Of a stretch of DNA of 64,000 nucleotides, positions 21,417 through 33,583 are shown piece after piece. Position 1 is the stretch's first letter. Each line of letters begins with the position of its first letter. The position numbers and the translations under genes are program-made. The DNA lies in assembly GCF_018143015.1 (NCBI RefSeq), contig NC_054741.1, positions 63,276,697 to 63,340,696 on the forward strand, written 5' to 3'. Under the pieces are notes generated by a model. It ran no database searches, was not told the origin of the DNA, and saw only the letters and a program-made list of their open reading frames with translations. Source of the DNA: Lytechinus variegatus (lineage: Eukaryota; Echinodermata; Echinoidea; Temnopleuroida; Toxopneustidae).

Positions 21417-24400
21417 CCTATACCCAGATGCAAATTTGAAATAAATAGTCTTGGGGATAAACTTGTTTGTCCGGTTTCTTTCAAACTTTCACCACATTTT
21501 GTTTTTCTTACTTTTCTCTTTTCCAACACAACAATTGTGACTAATTTTTAATTCTACATGTAGTTACAGCTGAAATATTAAAATTATCAGTATTCACATA
21601 ATTATAATTACAAAACCCCCCTAATTAAAAGAGACGAAATTGCAGAAATTTGGGCCTATATTAATAATAAGTTTTGGGCAAAAAAAGTCCCCGGTGGATA
21701 TTCCTTCACTATTTTGCTATCAAATCGTTACATTTGTAAGCGAAACAAAATATTTCAAAAGTCAAGAGCATCATTTTTATGATATTTCCTTTCTTGTGAA
21801 CGTTCAAATACTGAACTAGGTTTTTCTATATAACTTTTCATCTTTTCATCACTGGATACGTGCGTGGTGATCTAAATAATCCCGGCAAATAAAATCTTGA
21901 CACTTAGCATGTTTTTTTATCACGACTTGCATGGTTCGATGATATAGTTCTGAAGTAACTTTCAGTCCTCCAAATTGGATATTGAGTAAAAAAAATTCTT
22001 CAACCAAGTTATTTCGACGAATGCGTTTTCCACATTCTGCCATTTTTAGGTATAGCCGGAATTTACTTCTGTGCATGTTGGCGAAATATAAATTATTATT
22101 GAGTAAGATCTACTTACATTCTCACTGCCTGCAATCGGCCCAGCTGATGAGAGTCTGTGCGTTCTGTTGAGCATACCAATTTCGATATTCTGCCTCCAAA
22201 TCAGCTGGTAGACATCGCCTTATTTTAGCTCATCATGTACATCTACAGACCAAGGAGTATATCCATAGTCGAACCAAAGCCAGTCATACATACTGCCCAA
22301 TTGGTTTACATACCATACATCAGTTGTGTACCCACAAAATATTTGCTTTGCGTGAGATAAGCTGGTTGCAAGATTTCACTTCACGTACGACCTGAAACTA
22401 GTTATACGATTACGTAACATAAGGAAGTATTGTGAAATGGAGAAAGTTTATCGTGTTTTTTGTATATTTGTTTGTTTTGGGTTTTAACTTTAGCATTGGG
22501 AGTTAAAAACTTTAGCATTGACGGCGATCTGGCCTTCCATTGACCTTCTTGCTTGTTCCAATTTAGTTTCATTATACTGTTTATTCGAAAAAGCTAAACG
22601 CCGCAGTCTCCATAACATAGACCGATGTATTTTTCACATTTTTTTTTACTAATTTTACTAATTTCTTATTATCGTGTCTCCTTCTCTATCTGTCTCTCCC
22701 CCTCCATCTCTTTCTACTTCTCCTCTCACTCCCTCCACTCTCTCCATCAAGATTTCCCTTCCCTATTCAATTTATTATAATTAAAAAAGACTGTTCCTTT
22801 AATTGCATATTAAGCTATTTTAAGCCTTATTTACTTACCGAATGACATACACCGACGATCAATGGAGAGTGAGTCCACAATGCGGAAGATAATGGGAGTG
22901 TAATAAAAAAAACTATGTAGCCTGAAGGGTGGTCTATATGAAAGATTCTTTACAAGAATTGGGTAAGAGGGCCGAGGAGGGGTGTACGTGAGAGAGGAGG
23001 AAAGGGGAAGAGGAGAAGAGAGTGATAAAAATAAACTAACTTTTTCTAGCTGGGATTTCTCCGGGGGGGGCAGTCAAATATATTGTGTACGTGACCAAAA
23101 AATGCGTTTAAATGGGTGGGTTTTTTTCAGTTTTGAAAGATATAGTCATTCGCGGGGTCAAACGTATAGGGTATGTTTTATTTTCAAAAGCTTTTCCCGG
23201 AGCTTTTTCCTCCTCGTTTCTGAAAAGTGTTCGGGCTCTTCCCGATCATAAAGCAACGGCCCTGGTACCCGAGCCCTGGGAACGGGCCTTGGAAACGGCG
23301 GGAAAACTTGCTTAGGGGCCAGTATGTGTGAATAGACCCCAAGGGTTGTTTAGGGGGTTATTTTGCACACAGAGAAACATAGTTTAGGGGGTGTTTAGAA
23401 ATAAAAATAGGATAGAAGTAGAACTTGAACCTGTTCACATTCGTTTAGTATGGATGGGCATGTGAATACTGCTGAAGGTTTGAGGAAAATCCATTAAAGA
23501 TTAAGGAAGTTATTAAAATCTTAAGTTTTGGATTTGTGACGTCATAAACGAGCATCTGTCCCATGCTATGCATTATAAAATGCGTGAATTTCAAATTTTT
23601 AATGGTTCGTGATAACTTATTTTGTTTTCTTTTTAGGAAGGGGTGTGAAATGATTTGTCTAGAGATGTGCTGAATGCCACAATAAAAACTATTATCAATT
23701 TTTCTGAGAAAATGAAATTTCATTGTTTTTTATTACCATTCGATATGTAAGAAAGCTGATTGCAATTACGTCATAAATCAAATGATTCTAAAATTCTAAT
23801 AAGTTTTTTATTCTTCTTAATACGTCATCTTTAAAATGGGAGGCTTTTGATTTCGAATGAATGACAGAGTTACCTTTTTCCGTTTTCTTCTTCTTCCTCC
23901 TCTTCATTAGTACTTCTCTCTTTTTCTCTTCTCTCTTCCATCAATGTATACGTTGTATAAGCTTAGGGAGAGAGAATATGGTTGCGTTGTGCCATATGGC
24001 AGTGCAGATTCCAATGTTCTTTTTTTTTATTCTGTATAAGTTATACTTGCGGGGGCTTGCCTGGGTCATTTTTTTTGGGGGGGCGCCTATATGGTGGGGC
24101 TGGGGAGGATTGGATGGGGATCGGAGGGGACGTAAAGGACAAGGATATTTTTTATGTGTGTGTGGGATTGGTTTTCTTTATTTTTATTTGTTAAGTTTCT
24201 TTCAGTGAATTGGATAAATGAATGGACCAGTTTAATTGATTTAAATCTTTATATTTTCATTTAGGTTTTATTTCCACAAATCCGTTATGTTACAAAACTT
24301 TGATAACTTACAAGCTGAGCAACCACTACACACGTAGACTATATAAGTAAAAATAGCAAGCATATGCATATACATAAAACGGAAAAGTGGAGGAAACCTT

Positions 24401-24511
24401 AGAAGCAGAATGCTTGTAGATAAGGTTCCTTTTTTATATACATTAACTACTTAATAAAAATACACGTGACGACATTTTATCAATTAAATTACCCCTACAA
24501 AAACAACAACT

Positions 24512-25210
24512 GGGCGTTGTGGCGTGCGCCTGTTACAATCCAAGCTGTGGGAAAGTTACAAATTGATGCAGAGGTTCGAGGTTCGAGCCCTGATCACGTC
24601 TTTTGGATGGTGACGTCAAAGGTCGGTCCCCGGGGGGCCACTTCCATTCACGAGTGGATACCATGCGCGACCATGGGGTCTCGAAAAGCACCCTAAACAC
24701 GTAATTTTCATATTTTGAAAATGCACCCCTAAACAAGTATTGGCGTGTGAAACCATACCCTTAACAAGTATTGGAAACAAAACGATGCTCTTGGCAAATA
24801 TTCCCAGAAATGAACCCCTAAACAAGTACAGGAATGTTTTATTGTTACGGGTCCTTCGGTCGTCGGCTTTACCTTATTTGGTTTAGTACGACCCCACCGT
24901 CTACACCTCGCGCAAATCGGACTCTAAACACGAAGTGTTGGGGCAAACAGGACATTCTTTATAAAATATTTTAAGTTTGTTTTATGATCCCCGCAAATTC
25001 GACCCTAAACACGTAATTTTCCTAGAGAAATAGATACCCTTTTTTCATTATTTTTGTGTTTTTGACACCCTTATCACGTTACGTACGTAACGTGCCCTAT
25101 CGTGAAAAAGACATCCTTTTTACGTGTTTTTTTGGTCGCGCATGGTATCCACTCGTCAATGTAAGTGGTCCCCCCCCGGGGGGTCGGTCCAGACGTAAAT
25201 AATCATATCT
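24512..25210 (+). mobile_element. 7SL-like SINE, interrupted by a miniature element
   Basis: The left part (24512-24629) starts GGGCGTTGTGGCGTGCGCCT, then GTTACAATCCAAGCT, which follows the start of 7SL RNA (GGGCGCGGTGGCGCGTGCCT, then GTAGTCCCAGCT). A canonical pol III B box, GGTTCGAGCCC, follows at about 24579. The body has TTTTGGATGGTGACGTCAAA and GGTCGGTCC, then is broken by the element at 24630-25181 and resumes with AGACGTAAATAATCATATC to about 25210. The 7SL kinship is my reading of the 5' region and could be convergence of a pol III head. Confidence 0.65.
24630..25181. mobile_element. Miniature TIR element nested in the SINE
   Basis: Inverted ends of about 45 bases: both carry GAGTGGATACCATGCGCGAC on the left-strand reading, outside which are G- and C-runs. 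The flanks GGTCGGTCC at 24621-24629 and 25182-25190 are a 9-base direct duplication of SINE sequence. The interior repeats the phrase CCCTAAACAAGTATTGG with variants several times. It has no transposase frame. Confidence 0.85.
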
Positions 25211-26699
25211 GATTGATACATGTCTGACAAAACTCAAATACACAGACACACACAACACAACACAGAATCGTGACAAAAAACAAAGAAAGAAATAAAAGAA
25301 CAAAAGAAATAAAGTAAGCAGCTGCCATCCAACAGAATTTTAGAAACTTCTGGATAATTAGCTCTGTGGACAAAAATGCAATAGAGCATGCCAATAAATA
25401 GCAATTTCAGTTTGTTTCATTATATCGAAGAAGAAGCTTTGCTTTCTAGTGATGTTTGAATATAATTTTGTTGTTGTTGTTCATTTCCTTAGTACTGTTC
25501 TCAACCTATATAATATATGCAAGTGAAAGAATAAAGACTGTCGATCGGGTAGGGTAAGTATGCAAATGTTGATTCCTTTGGAATAGTGATGTAAAAGCAT
25601 GAGGAAGAGCATTTGAGTTCAAATGAAACACGGATAAGCACCCTAAAAAGAAATTATATAATTCAGAAGTGCACCTTTAATATTTTATTGTTGAATCTAT
25701 AGATTTGTGTACATGTTTATGAATTATTTATTTTACTGGTTCCTTGATGTATCATGAGGTTAATTGTCAGTTTATTTTTGTATTTCAGTGCTGGTTGTAA
25801 ATGTAACTGAAAGAATTGATTAAAAACACACTAAGGGTGGGAGGGAGAACATCACTGTTTTTATCATTGCATTTTTTTTCTCTCTTGTCATTTCATAATA
25901 CATCATGTATATTTGAAACTCATGTTGTCAGTATTAATTTCCGGTATCTTTAAAGTTCGATGTATGTTTGTATGGTATATGGATTTATGTTTCAAGTAAT
26001 TTGTACAACTTTTTCATGAAATTTGAATGTGTATTTTGATTTGAGAGAAGTATAAAACATCCTATCTGATCTGCTCTCCAACATTAGACAAAAGAGGGCG
26101 TTTTCTTATACACGTAATTGACAAGTAGTTGAGGAGGACATCCCAGAGCAGAGCAGAGTCAGAGATTGATGCCTGAAATTTTTCTTTTTCCCCTGTAGTT
26201 TGGCTAGAATTAAGGTCAGTTTTCAATTCACATTTCATTTTTGCATATATTATAAAATGATATCATAAACGAGATAGAGCAATTTATATCTCAGGATAGT
26301 TATGTAAGCACGAAAAAGAATGGGCTGCTACTTTAAAGAGACTTTATAGCTTAGCATGCTTAGTCGACTGTACGGTACGGTACACTAACGTTACTGGGCC
26401 GGCGCCGGGAGAGCGTCGGCGGTGAAGAAGGTGCTGTGCAGTGCAGCGACGGGCAGCCAAAGACCAAAAGCTTCAGTCTGTATGGCAGTGTATCTAGTCT
26501 GGAGGCTTCTAGAGAGTAAAAGTGGGAAAGCTAAAGAGTTCCAGGCCAAATCGTGGTTTTGGGAACCACTCGAGCTCTGCGATTTGTAAATTGTATACGC
26601 GCATTTTTTTATGACAACTTCAAGTGTGCGTACTGATACAAATCGACAAGCTCGACAGTTGTGACTTGTGTACAAAGTGAATGGAGGAGAAAATAGGAA
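25211..26699. other. AT-rich spacer
   Basis: I see no gene or delimited element. A GC-rich, CpG-containing patch lies at about 26,395-26,460; an open frame there on the - strand has no recognisable domain. AGACCAAAAGCTTCAGTCT at 26,461-26,479 recurs inverted at about 28,723-28,742. Confidence 0.45.
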
Positions 26700-27712
26700 A
26701 TATGGTTTATAATTCATGCAACATCATGATCAGTCTCAAAATTGGTGATTTAGAGCCAACAGGGACTGAGTTCCTCACATGTATAAATTATTCGCTGCCC
26801 ATTTCAAAACATGGCATGTGCATGCACAAGGGCAGGCACAACGAACAATTGTGTACAACGTACATTTTTGCTTATTACATGACGTCATCCAGCCCCTGCC
26901 GAGAACCAATTTATGAATGAAAATATAGTAAGCATGCGCAGTGCAAGCCTTTTATTTCCCCACACAGAATTCCACCAAAACAAGTGTGCAATTCTCTATC
27001 ACCTCGTACCAAAATCGACCTAGAATTTCACTTTCCCGTATTTTATATGAATTATGAAAGGTATTCTCGGAGGATCTATTTTCTCACCGATACTGCACAG
27101 GTAAGCAAATTTCGATTACTTCTTGCTTTTCCGTCAAAATCTTACGAATTAGCGTCTATATGCCATCGTGTTCGTTGGAATTTGTAGAGTCTATCGCAAC
27201 GTGCACAAAGTCAATTGGCTTCCGGGTTTCGGAGCGTCGCGTGAATATGTATGAAATTGCAGAGTTTCGATAATTTTCGATCGATACCGGAGCGATCCGA
27301 TCACGAACCAAAACTATTTACGGCGTACACAACGTGACTGGATATCGTTATCGCTATCGATACTTCCGCACGCAGTCCGAAGGAATTATTTTTGGGACCA
27401 CGTGGTCATGACGTGATCTGCGCGATTGACCAATCAGCGGTCTTCGAATCGCTGTGCGGAGACGATCTATCCGTTGTACACAGTCTATGGACAATTGTTC
27501 GTTGTGCGAGGGTCTGAGCGTGGAGCTTCACATATGCCATGTTTGAAATCGTCAGCGAATTATTTACGCGTGAGGAACTCCATGTTGGCTATAGTATAAA
27601 TCACCAATTTTTGAGACTAATATTAGGATGGAAAAGAAGTGAAACTTTTTGTAAAATAAGAATATTAGTTTTTTTAAATTGAAAATTTGTGATGTTGCAT
27701 GAATTTTATATT
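26700..27712. mobile_element. Long fold-back element, about 1 kb
   Basis: Left arm (about 26,700-26,865) with TTCATGCAACATCA, GTCTCAAAATTGGTGATTTA, GAGTTCCTCAC, CATGGCAT and CACAACGAACAATTGTG. The right arm (about 27,470-27,712) carries the complements of all of these in reverse order. The interior is CpG-rich and contains ACCACGTGGTCATGACGTG, GACCAATCAGCGG (CCAAT box) and GCATGCGCAGTG (NRF1-like). A donor-like CACAG|GTAAGC lies at 27,100. It is noncoding and large for a miniature element. Confidence 0.75.
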
Positions 27713-28415
27713 CCCCCCCCCCCCATAAAATCCCACCTTTGTCACTCTGAATATCAGAGCACGTTCACAGGCTCATTGTTCGTGTAGGTGGAGCGTAGTG
27801 TAGCGGAAGTGGAGTGGAGCCTGCACAAAGATAACACACACCATACTTTTTCCCACGGTGTGTATCCTACATGTATTGCCGGACACCTTTATTTCAATGC
27901 TTTAAAAATAACATTTAATAGCAAGAGTTCCATTAGACAGGAATAACCGTTTCTGGGGATTTATTCAACAATTTCTGACATTTTACTATCATCCCCATTC
28001 ACCGACGGTAGTGTGTTAGTGTGAGCTCGCATGTGTTATCACATCCTCCCTTTTGTCGATTAACTGTCCAGACTTCGATGTGATTTTTTACATCGAATTT
28101 ACACTCTAAGGATTTATCAACTACAAGATATCAATTTATAATTTATAATCAAAGAATAAATGTCAAAGAAATGTATCAAAAGGTATGAAAAAGGTACTTT
28201 ACCAATGTTTTCTTGCAACTTGGACACCAGAATCACTCCCAAAATAGCAGCCAAAATTACAAACAAACGGAGAGTGCATCGACAATTTACGAATGTGATA
28301 TTGATATTGCTTTCGATACTAATTGGGCGATCTGCTCCACATGCGAGCTAAACCGCTACGATCACAGGTAGCAGACGACATTCGATATATCGAGACATTA
28401 AAAAGTTAACGATAA

Positions 28416-28529
28416 TGACGTCATTCAAGATGGCAACTTGCAAGAAAAACCGTCAGCTCAGGTGAAAATGTCTTAGATGAAAGATTTCTCGACCATCCAG
28501 AGGATTTTTATCAATAACTCCGGTCCAAG
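28416..28529 (+). promoter_or_regulatory. Candidate RNF185 promoter and 5' untranslated exon
   Basis: A perfect CRE palindrome TGACGTCA (28416-28423) is followed four bases later by AAGATGGC (28427-28434), a YY1-type motif often placed just downstream of animal transcription starts. About 95 bases on, CCAAG|GTACGC at 28529/28530 is a plausible donor. The next strong acceptor before the RNF185 ATG is CTCCAACAG at about 29,605. This fits a noncoding first exon for RNF185, 1.4 kb upstream of its start codon; transcription here is not shown by sequence alone. Confidence 0.4.
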
Positions 28530-28742
28530 GTACGCAATTACTTATATTTCCCTGATAATGGAAACCATGAAACTGTAAATTTCGCTTAAAAAACAGTTTT
28601 GAATTGCGACCTATAAAACATTAGTTCACTTATACGTTGGCTGTACGTACGGGCCTCCAAGCTCTTCAGTCTATGTATCGGTGAGTGGAGCCAACGTAGT
28701 TCAGTGGAACAACCAAAATACAGAGACTGAAGCTTTTGGTCT

Positions 28743-29175
28743 AGAGTTCCATATGCCCCCCACTGAAATTAAAAATAAAAACATGGAGAAGGTTTAGAAT
28801 AATATATCTAGCCATAATAAAGAACGTATATGATGGGAGAGTTGAAATACATACCAAAATATGGCTTTATTCCGTCAAATTTCGAGCAGGATCGAGTGCA
28901 TGTAATTGTCCATAGACATCGGTTTATTTAGTCAGTAAAGGGTCTGTGAGTCTAGACTAGTTGAACTATCGGCTGATAATCGTTAAAATACCCTTTCCGG
29001 TTTCAGCGCTTCTCGCTAGCATAGCGGGAAGAGGTCTTGACTGCAGATAAAACGGGGTGAGTTCGCATCCCAACTAAGGTAAGCAACAGTAAAAAAAAAT
29101 GATAGAAAAATCTGAGATGAACGAACCGGATGTCTTAACAATCGTTATTTCTGGTGGGGGTGCATATGGAACTCT
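28743..29175. mobile_element. Miniature TIR element in the RNF185 5' region
   Basis: Left end AGAGTTCCATATGCCCCCCA and right-end complement AGAGTTCCATATGCACCCCC are inverted repeats. It is noncoding, about 430 bases, and lies in the presumed 5' untranslated intron of RNF185. An adjacent hairpin (CTTCAGTCT and AGACTGAAG) at 28,659-28,735 abuts its left end. Confidence 0.65.
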
Positions 29176-29887
29176 TTCCATAACATCTAGAGGAATAGAC
29201 AGCTGGCAACATTTGTTTATGATACCTGGACTTTTATTGCTTGCCCATTGGCCTATCTTAAGAGTATACTAAACTCTTGCTCATTTTGTCCATTTTAAAC
29301 ACTATTTTTAGCTCATTTCTTTCATAGATTTGCTCTCTAATGTAATCAATCATATGAATTTCACCCACACCGGGCATCATAAACAGCTCTATTTTGGATT
29401 TGAGTTTGTCTTTCACTTGGTTAGACTCCGTCTTAATGTACGTTTGATATGGATAGCAATCAATATTTTGCAAACGTGCAACTACATCCATGTATACGTT
29501 TAGCTGCACGTTTGCATGAAATGCATGAACATTGCTTTACTGATCACACCAACTCAAATTTTTTCTTCAGATTAAGACATTTTTTTCACTTTTTTTCTCC
29601 AACAGTATATGCACCGCAGTTTTAAGAGTATTCAACAAGACGTCTTGATGACAAGCACATTCAGATATTCTTGATAATGCATCTCACAGCCTGGATGTAG
29701 CCCACAGTATCGTCAGGTCCTTCTAATTCAGTAGCATAAACACAGAAGTTCCAGCAGACCAGTATGACCTCGTAGTCTCCATTATTTCTAAATGATGCAA
29801 CTTTTCTGAGAGGCAGGTTTTACTTTCCACAAGATAGATTCAAAGTCCTTGAAGAATACATTTCTTGAAATACATACTATCTCCACC

Positions 29888-32800
29888 ATGGCAAGCAACA
29901 GTACAGAGGACAATAACCAGAAGCCCAGCAATGGGGAATCAGCATCGGCAGAGGATCCAAGTAGCCAAGAGAGCTTGTTTGAGTGCAACATATGTCTTGA
30001 TACTGCCAAAGATGCTGTTGTCAGTAGATGTGGTCATTTATTCTGGTGAGTCGAAAGTCTTTTCACAAATATACTTGATGATGGGCAATTTGAGCTTGAC
30101 ATGATGAGAGATTTGATACTTTCTTACAAAGAGGGGGAGTTATTTCTCAGGTCCTTCAGGAAAGCATTACAAATATGGCATCGTACATGTAGGCCTACAT
30201 GTATGCAGTGTCAAAATCAAACATAGCACCTGTTCAAACTACGGGCCATCATGTTAAACTAAATGTTGTTCGTGAATTGTGCCTTTTAGTAATTTCATTA
30301 CAAATAGAGCAAAGACAACAAACATCCACGTATGCATGCCCTCTTAAAAATCCAATTGTTATCAATTAAATTATTATCTATTTTAAAAATATGTCAAAAG
30401 AATTAAGTCCATTACAAATAATACATACGCTGTATGTGCATAACAATAACAACTGCTTCCTTGTCTTTTCTCCCTTATTTATGAACATTTAGTTGGCCTT
30501 GTTTATACCAGTGGCTTGAAACCAGACCAAACAGACAGGTATGTCCAGTATGCAAAGCAGGTATTAGCAGAGATAAGGTTATTCCATTATACGGCAGGGG
30601 AAGTACAAATCAAAAAGATCCCAGGTAAGTGACATTTGCTCTTTATTTAGAAAAAAATTAGAATTCAATTATAATTGTAAGTTGTAATGCACCAATTAAG
30701 TGACATGTCCGATTCAAATCTTTGGTATTCTTCTTTTACAAGGGCATCACAGCTTGATGGAATGACTATGTCAGTAACTTGCACTTGTTCAGGGTAAAGA
30801 TGGTTTGATCGTATGAGATTAAAACACTTTGACTATACACCACACTTTAGAGTCAATATGAAAATAACCATAGAAGGGGAACCAAGTTCATATTTTTTCA
30901 CATTCTTTCATTGCATTCACAGAGAAAAGATGCCACCCAGACCACAGGGAGAAAGACATGAACCAGAGACACAAGGGGTAAGTGATTTCTGCCGGGGGCT
31001 ATTTCATAAACTTGGCAGTGAAGTTATGCACAATATTATTAATGATTACAGTAAGGCAGGCCAATTGTTTGTCTTCTGTACATTAGTTGTTAAAGTTGAA
31101 AATTGAGTTTCTGAGTACATTTGACTATCAACACAATTTTTAGGGCAAGATATACTTTTCGTTAAATGAAATGCAGTCATAGTATGCAAAGACGTCATTC
31201 AAAAGTTTTGGGTCACTTTAGCACTTCATGTTCCATTTACTTCTCAAAGTTATGTGTAGCTTTTATAAACAGCTTTATGACATACTTTATCTCTCCTTGT
31301 GAGTTGCAATTTGGGACTTTTTCCTGTGAGATAACTCGTTGTAACTTGTGTATTTACAACTTCTTTTTTAAAAGTCGCCGGCCATATTATTATAGGTTGT
31401 CTGAGTAGGTGAGAGCTCTGTAACAAGCATGTAATTTAACCCCAAATTGCTGGAGTTGGTGGAAAATGCACTCACTACACCACTTCATGTCTTTTTTTTT
31501 CATAAGTCATTTGTAACTTCTGAGACCAAATTTGCAACATCAGCACATGCAATTAAGAATTCATGCATCATTTTGCTATTGCATGTCAGACCAAAGTATT
31601 GTTCATTTAAAGTTGTGTCATATACATAATACATTTCTTTCATTAAACGATTTCTTTGATTAAATCTAATTGGAACCGATTATTCCCTGTAGAAATTCTA
31701 GTAAAATACTTAGAGTAATTTTCTGTAATCAATTGGTTAAAACAGTTCTGTGGTGCGCTATACAATCTGTGCTTTAGAATTCTCTTATAGCAAGAATATT
31801 AACCAAGTTTGTAAACTTGATGTACCTCAGGAATTCCATTCAACTTTTTTGTTCATTTAAAGTTCATCAGTAGAGATGCAATTATCCATACATAATTTTA
31901 CCTAGGATTTCGAAGATATAAAATGATATATTTTTGTGTGTGTTTTTTTCTTAATTTTGAATAATAAAAATCATTACATAATAAATTGTAAAAATTTCAT
32001 CTTAAAATGATTTCTAATATATCCTCATTTGTATTCACTTTAACAGCCATTCCAGGGTTTTGGTTTTGGAGATGGTGGTTTTCACATGTCCTTTGGTATC
32101 GGTGCCTTTCCTTTTGGTTTCTTTGCATCAACATTCAATCTAGGTGATGGCCGAGTAGGACATCCACGTAAGTATCAAGAAAGTCTTTTAAACCTAAATT
32201 ACAGAAGTTGCAGTAAAACATTGATTTCGTGAGAAAGTCTGTAAAACCAAGGTTAAGTATTACTATATCATCGTCGATCTAGATCTGGTACAGTTACATA
32301 AACTGCACTTTGTGAAATCATAAAATCTAAGCTGAAAAACAATCACACTGAAGATCGCCAATACAGATAGGCACACATGGGACAGTGTATATCATATTGT
32401 TGGAAGAAAGACCCGACGGAAGTGCCCGAATCCGCGCTTATTTCTCAGCAATTACACAATATCTTCCAGAATCCTTTGGCACATATTTTTTATTCATATG
32501 AAAAGACACTTTGGTAGTCATTATATTGGATTCTGTAAAAAGCCATTTTTAGATCATTACTACAACTGGCATTTATCTTTAATAATGCTGTTCCATGTTA
32601 ATTTGTGAACACTTATGTGATTTTGTCATTGACTTGACCAGTCAACAGCATGGTTCTTGTGTTACTTTACAGTTCATAGACTATTAAAAGAAAAATTATG
32701 ACCTCAATGGATTTTTATAGTGTTGATTGATAGGATCAATTTTTATTCTTGTCAGACGGGTTTCCGGGCCAATTGTAAAGGACCTTCAATTATAACATTT

Positions 32801-33539
32801 TCATCGATGGTAACTGAAAACATTTCTAAGCCATATTTTTGAATGGCTATTGAATGATGGGCCAAAAGTATTTAACATTGTAGTCATCACAAAACGTTTG
32901 TCCTGAATATTTCTTCTCTTAACATATTGTTTTTTATATGTACACCTAATTTTCAAGTATGAATCATTCACAAACAAATAACATTGTTAAATTTATAGCA
33001 CAGTATATCTTTCAACAAATTTGTGTTTAACAAAATTACTTTATATGGGTTTTTTGTGTGTTTTTTTTTTTACATTTCTGAGTGAAAACTTGTTTCACCT
33101 GTCATATTTTGCATTATCACTTTACAAAAGCCACAGGAGTAATTTAGGGGGATCTGTGAATGTTTATTCCTGTCATTTTAATCCTTCTTACCTACCCTGA
33201 TGCATTACAGTTTTCATTTCTATTTGATTCTCTTTAATTGAACCTTGAAAGATCCATGATATAATTATATTCCAACCCTACCTCAAGATTATAAGACGTT
33301 TTACAGATGATCATTAAAGTTTTTTTTTAACTCTCCTTCATTCACTCCATCACCTCTCTCCCTCCTCTCCCTTGCCCCTATTCGTGTCTCTCTCTTTCCC
33401 TCCCTCTTTTTTTTTCTTTCTTGTTGGCTTTGTTCTTACAGCTCGTCCACAAGTTCCTAGCAATCCCGAAGAGCAGTTTTTATCCAAAGTGTTCCTGTGG
33501 GTAGCATTTCTCTTTGTATTCTGGTTGCTAGTAGCCTGA
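29888..33539 (+). CDS. RNF185: RING-type E3 ubiquitin ligase RNF185
   Basis: Coding exons 29888-30045, 30493-30624, 30923-30977, 32047-32167, 33442-33539 join in phase to 187 aa (human about 192). RNF185 is a tail-anchored ubiquitin ligase of the ER, and reported at mitochondria, working in ER-associated degradation with the RNF5 group. The RING is C3HC4: C33, C36, C48, H50, C53, C56, C70, C73, with [17 protein letters not shown] and [11 protein letters not shown] Gly/Phe-rich hydrophobic stretch lies at about 128-145 and the C-terminal anchor at 170-187 ([15 protein letters not shown]), as in the family. The N-terminus is Ser/Asn/Glu-rich. The start has a strong CCACCATGG context. The paralogue RNF5 is the main alternative, but the [20 protein letters not shown] region and length favour RNF185. 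It is convergent with the HECTD4-like gene. Confidence 0.96.
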
Positions 33540-33583
33540 TGCTGGTCAAGACCGAGTTAGATCAAACTACTGCTTTTTTGCAA

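Larger units (their letters stand above)
19072..24511. other. Spacer with miniature elements, no gene seen
   Basis: Upstream of the fucosyltransferase. It contains TIR elements at 19894-20032 and 21165-21416, a CT-rich patch (22,680-22,750) and dispersed-repeat-like stretches at about 20,730-20,980 and 23,440-23,870, which contain GTGATGTCAT or GTGACGTCA words and AAATCGGACAAA-like phrases. A TATATATAAAA motif at 19,850 could be a promoter element, but no exon is linked to it. Confidence 0.5.

Noticed and set aside
26391-26717. 108-codon - strand open frame in a GC-rich patch
   Set aside because: No recognisable domain, no clear splice context, and it overlaps the start of a fold-back element.
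26930-27110. First exon and promoter of RNF185 at the NRF1-like motif with donor at 27,100
   Set aside because: The stretch is enclosed by the arms of a fold-back element; the site at 28.4 kb is a simpler candidate.
29849-29887. Upstream in-frame Met before the RNF185 start
   Set aside because: The ATG at 29888 has a strong context and gives the family N-terminus; the upstream codons read as untranslated sequence.
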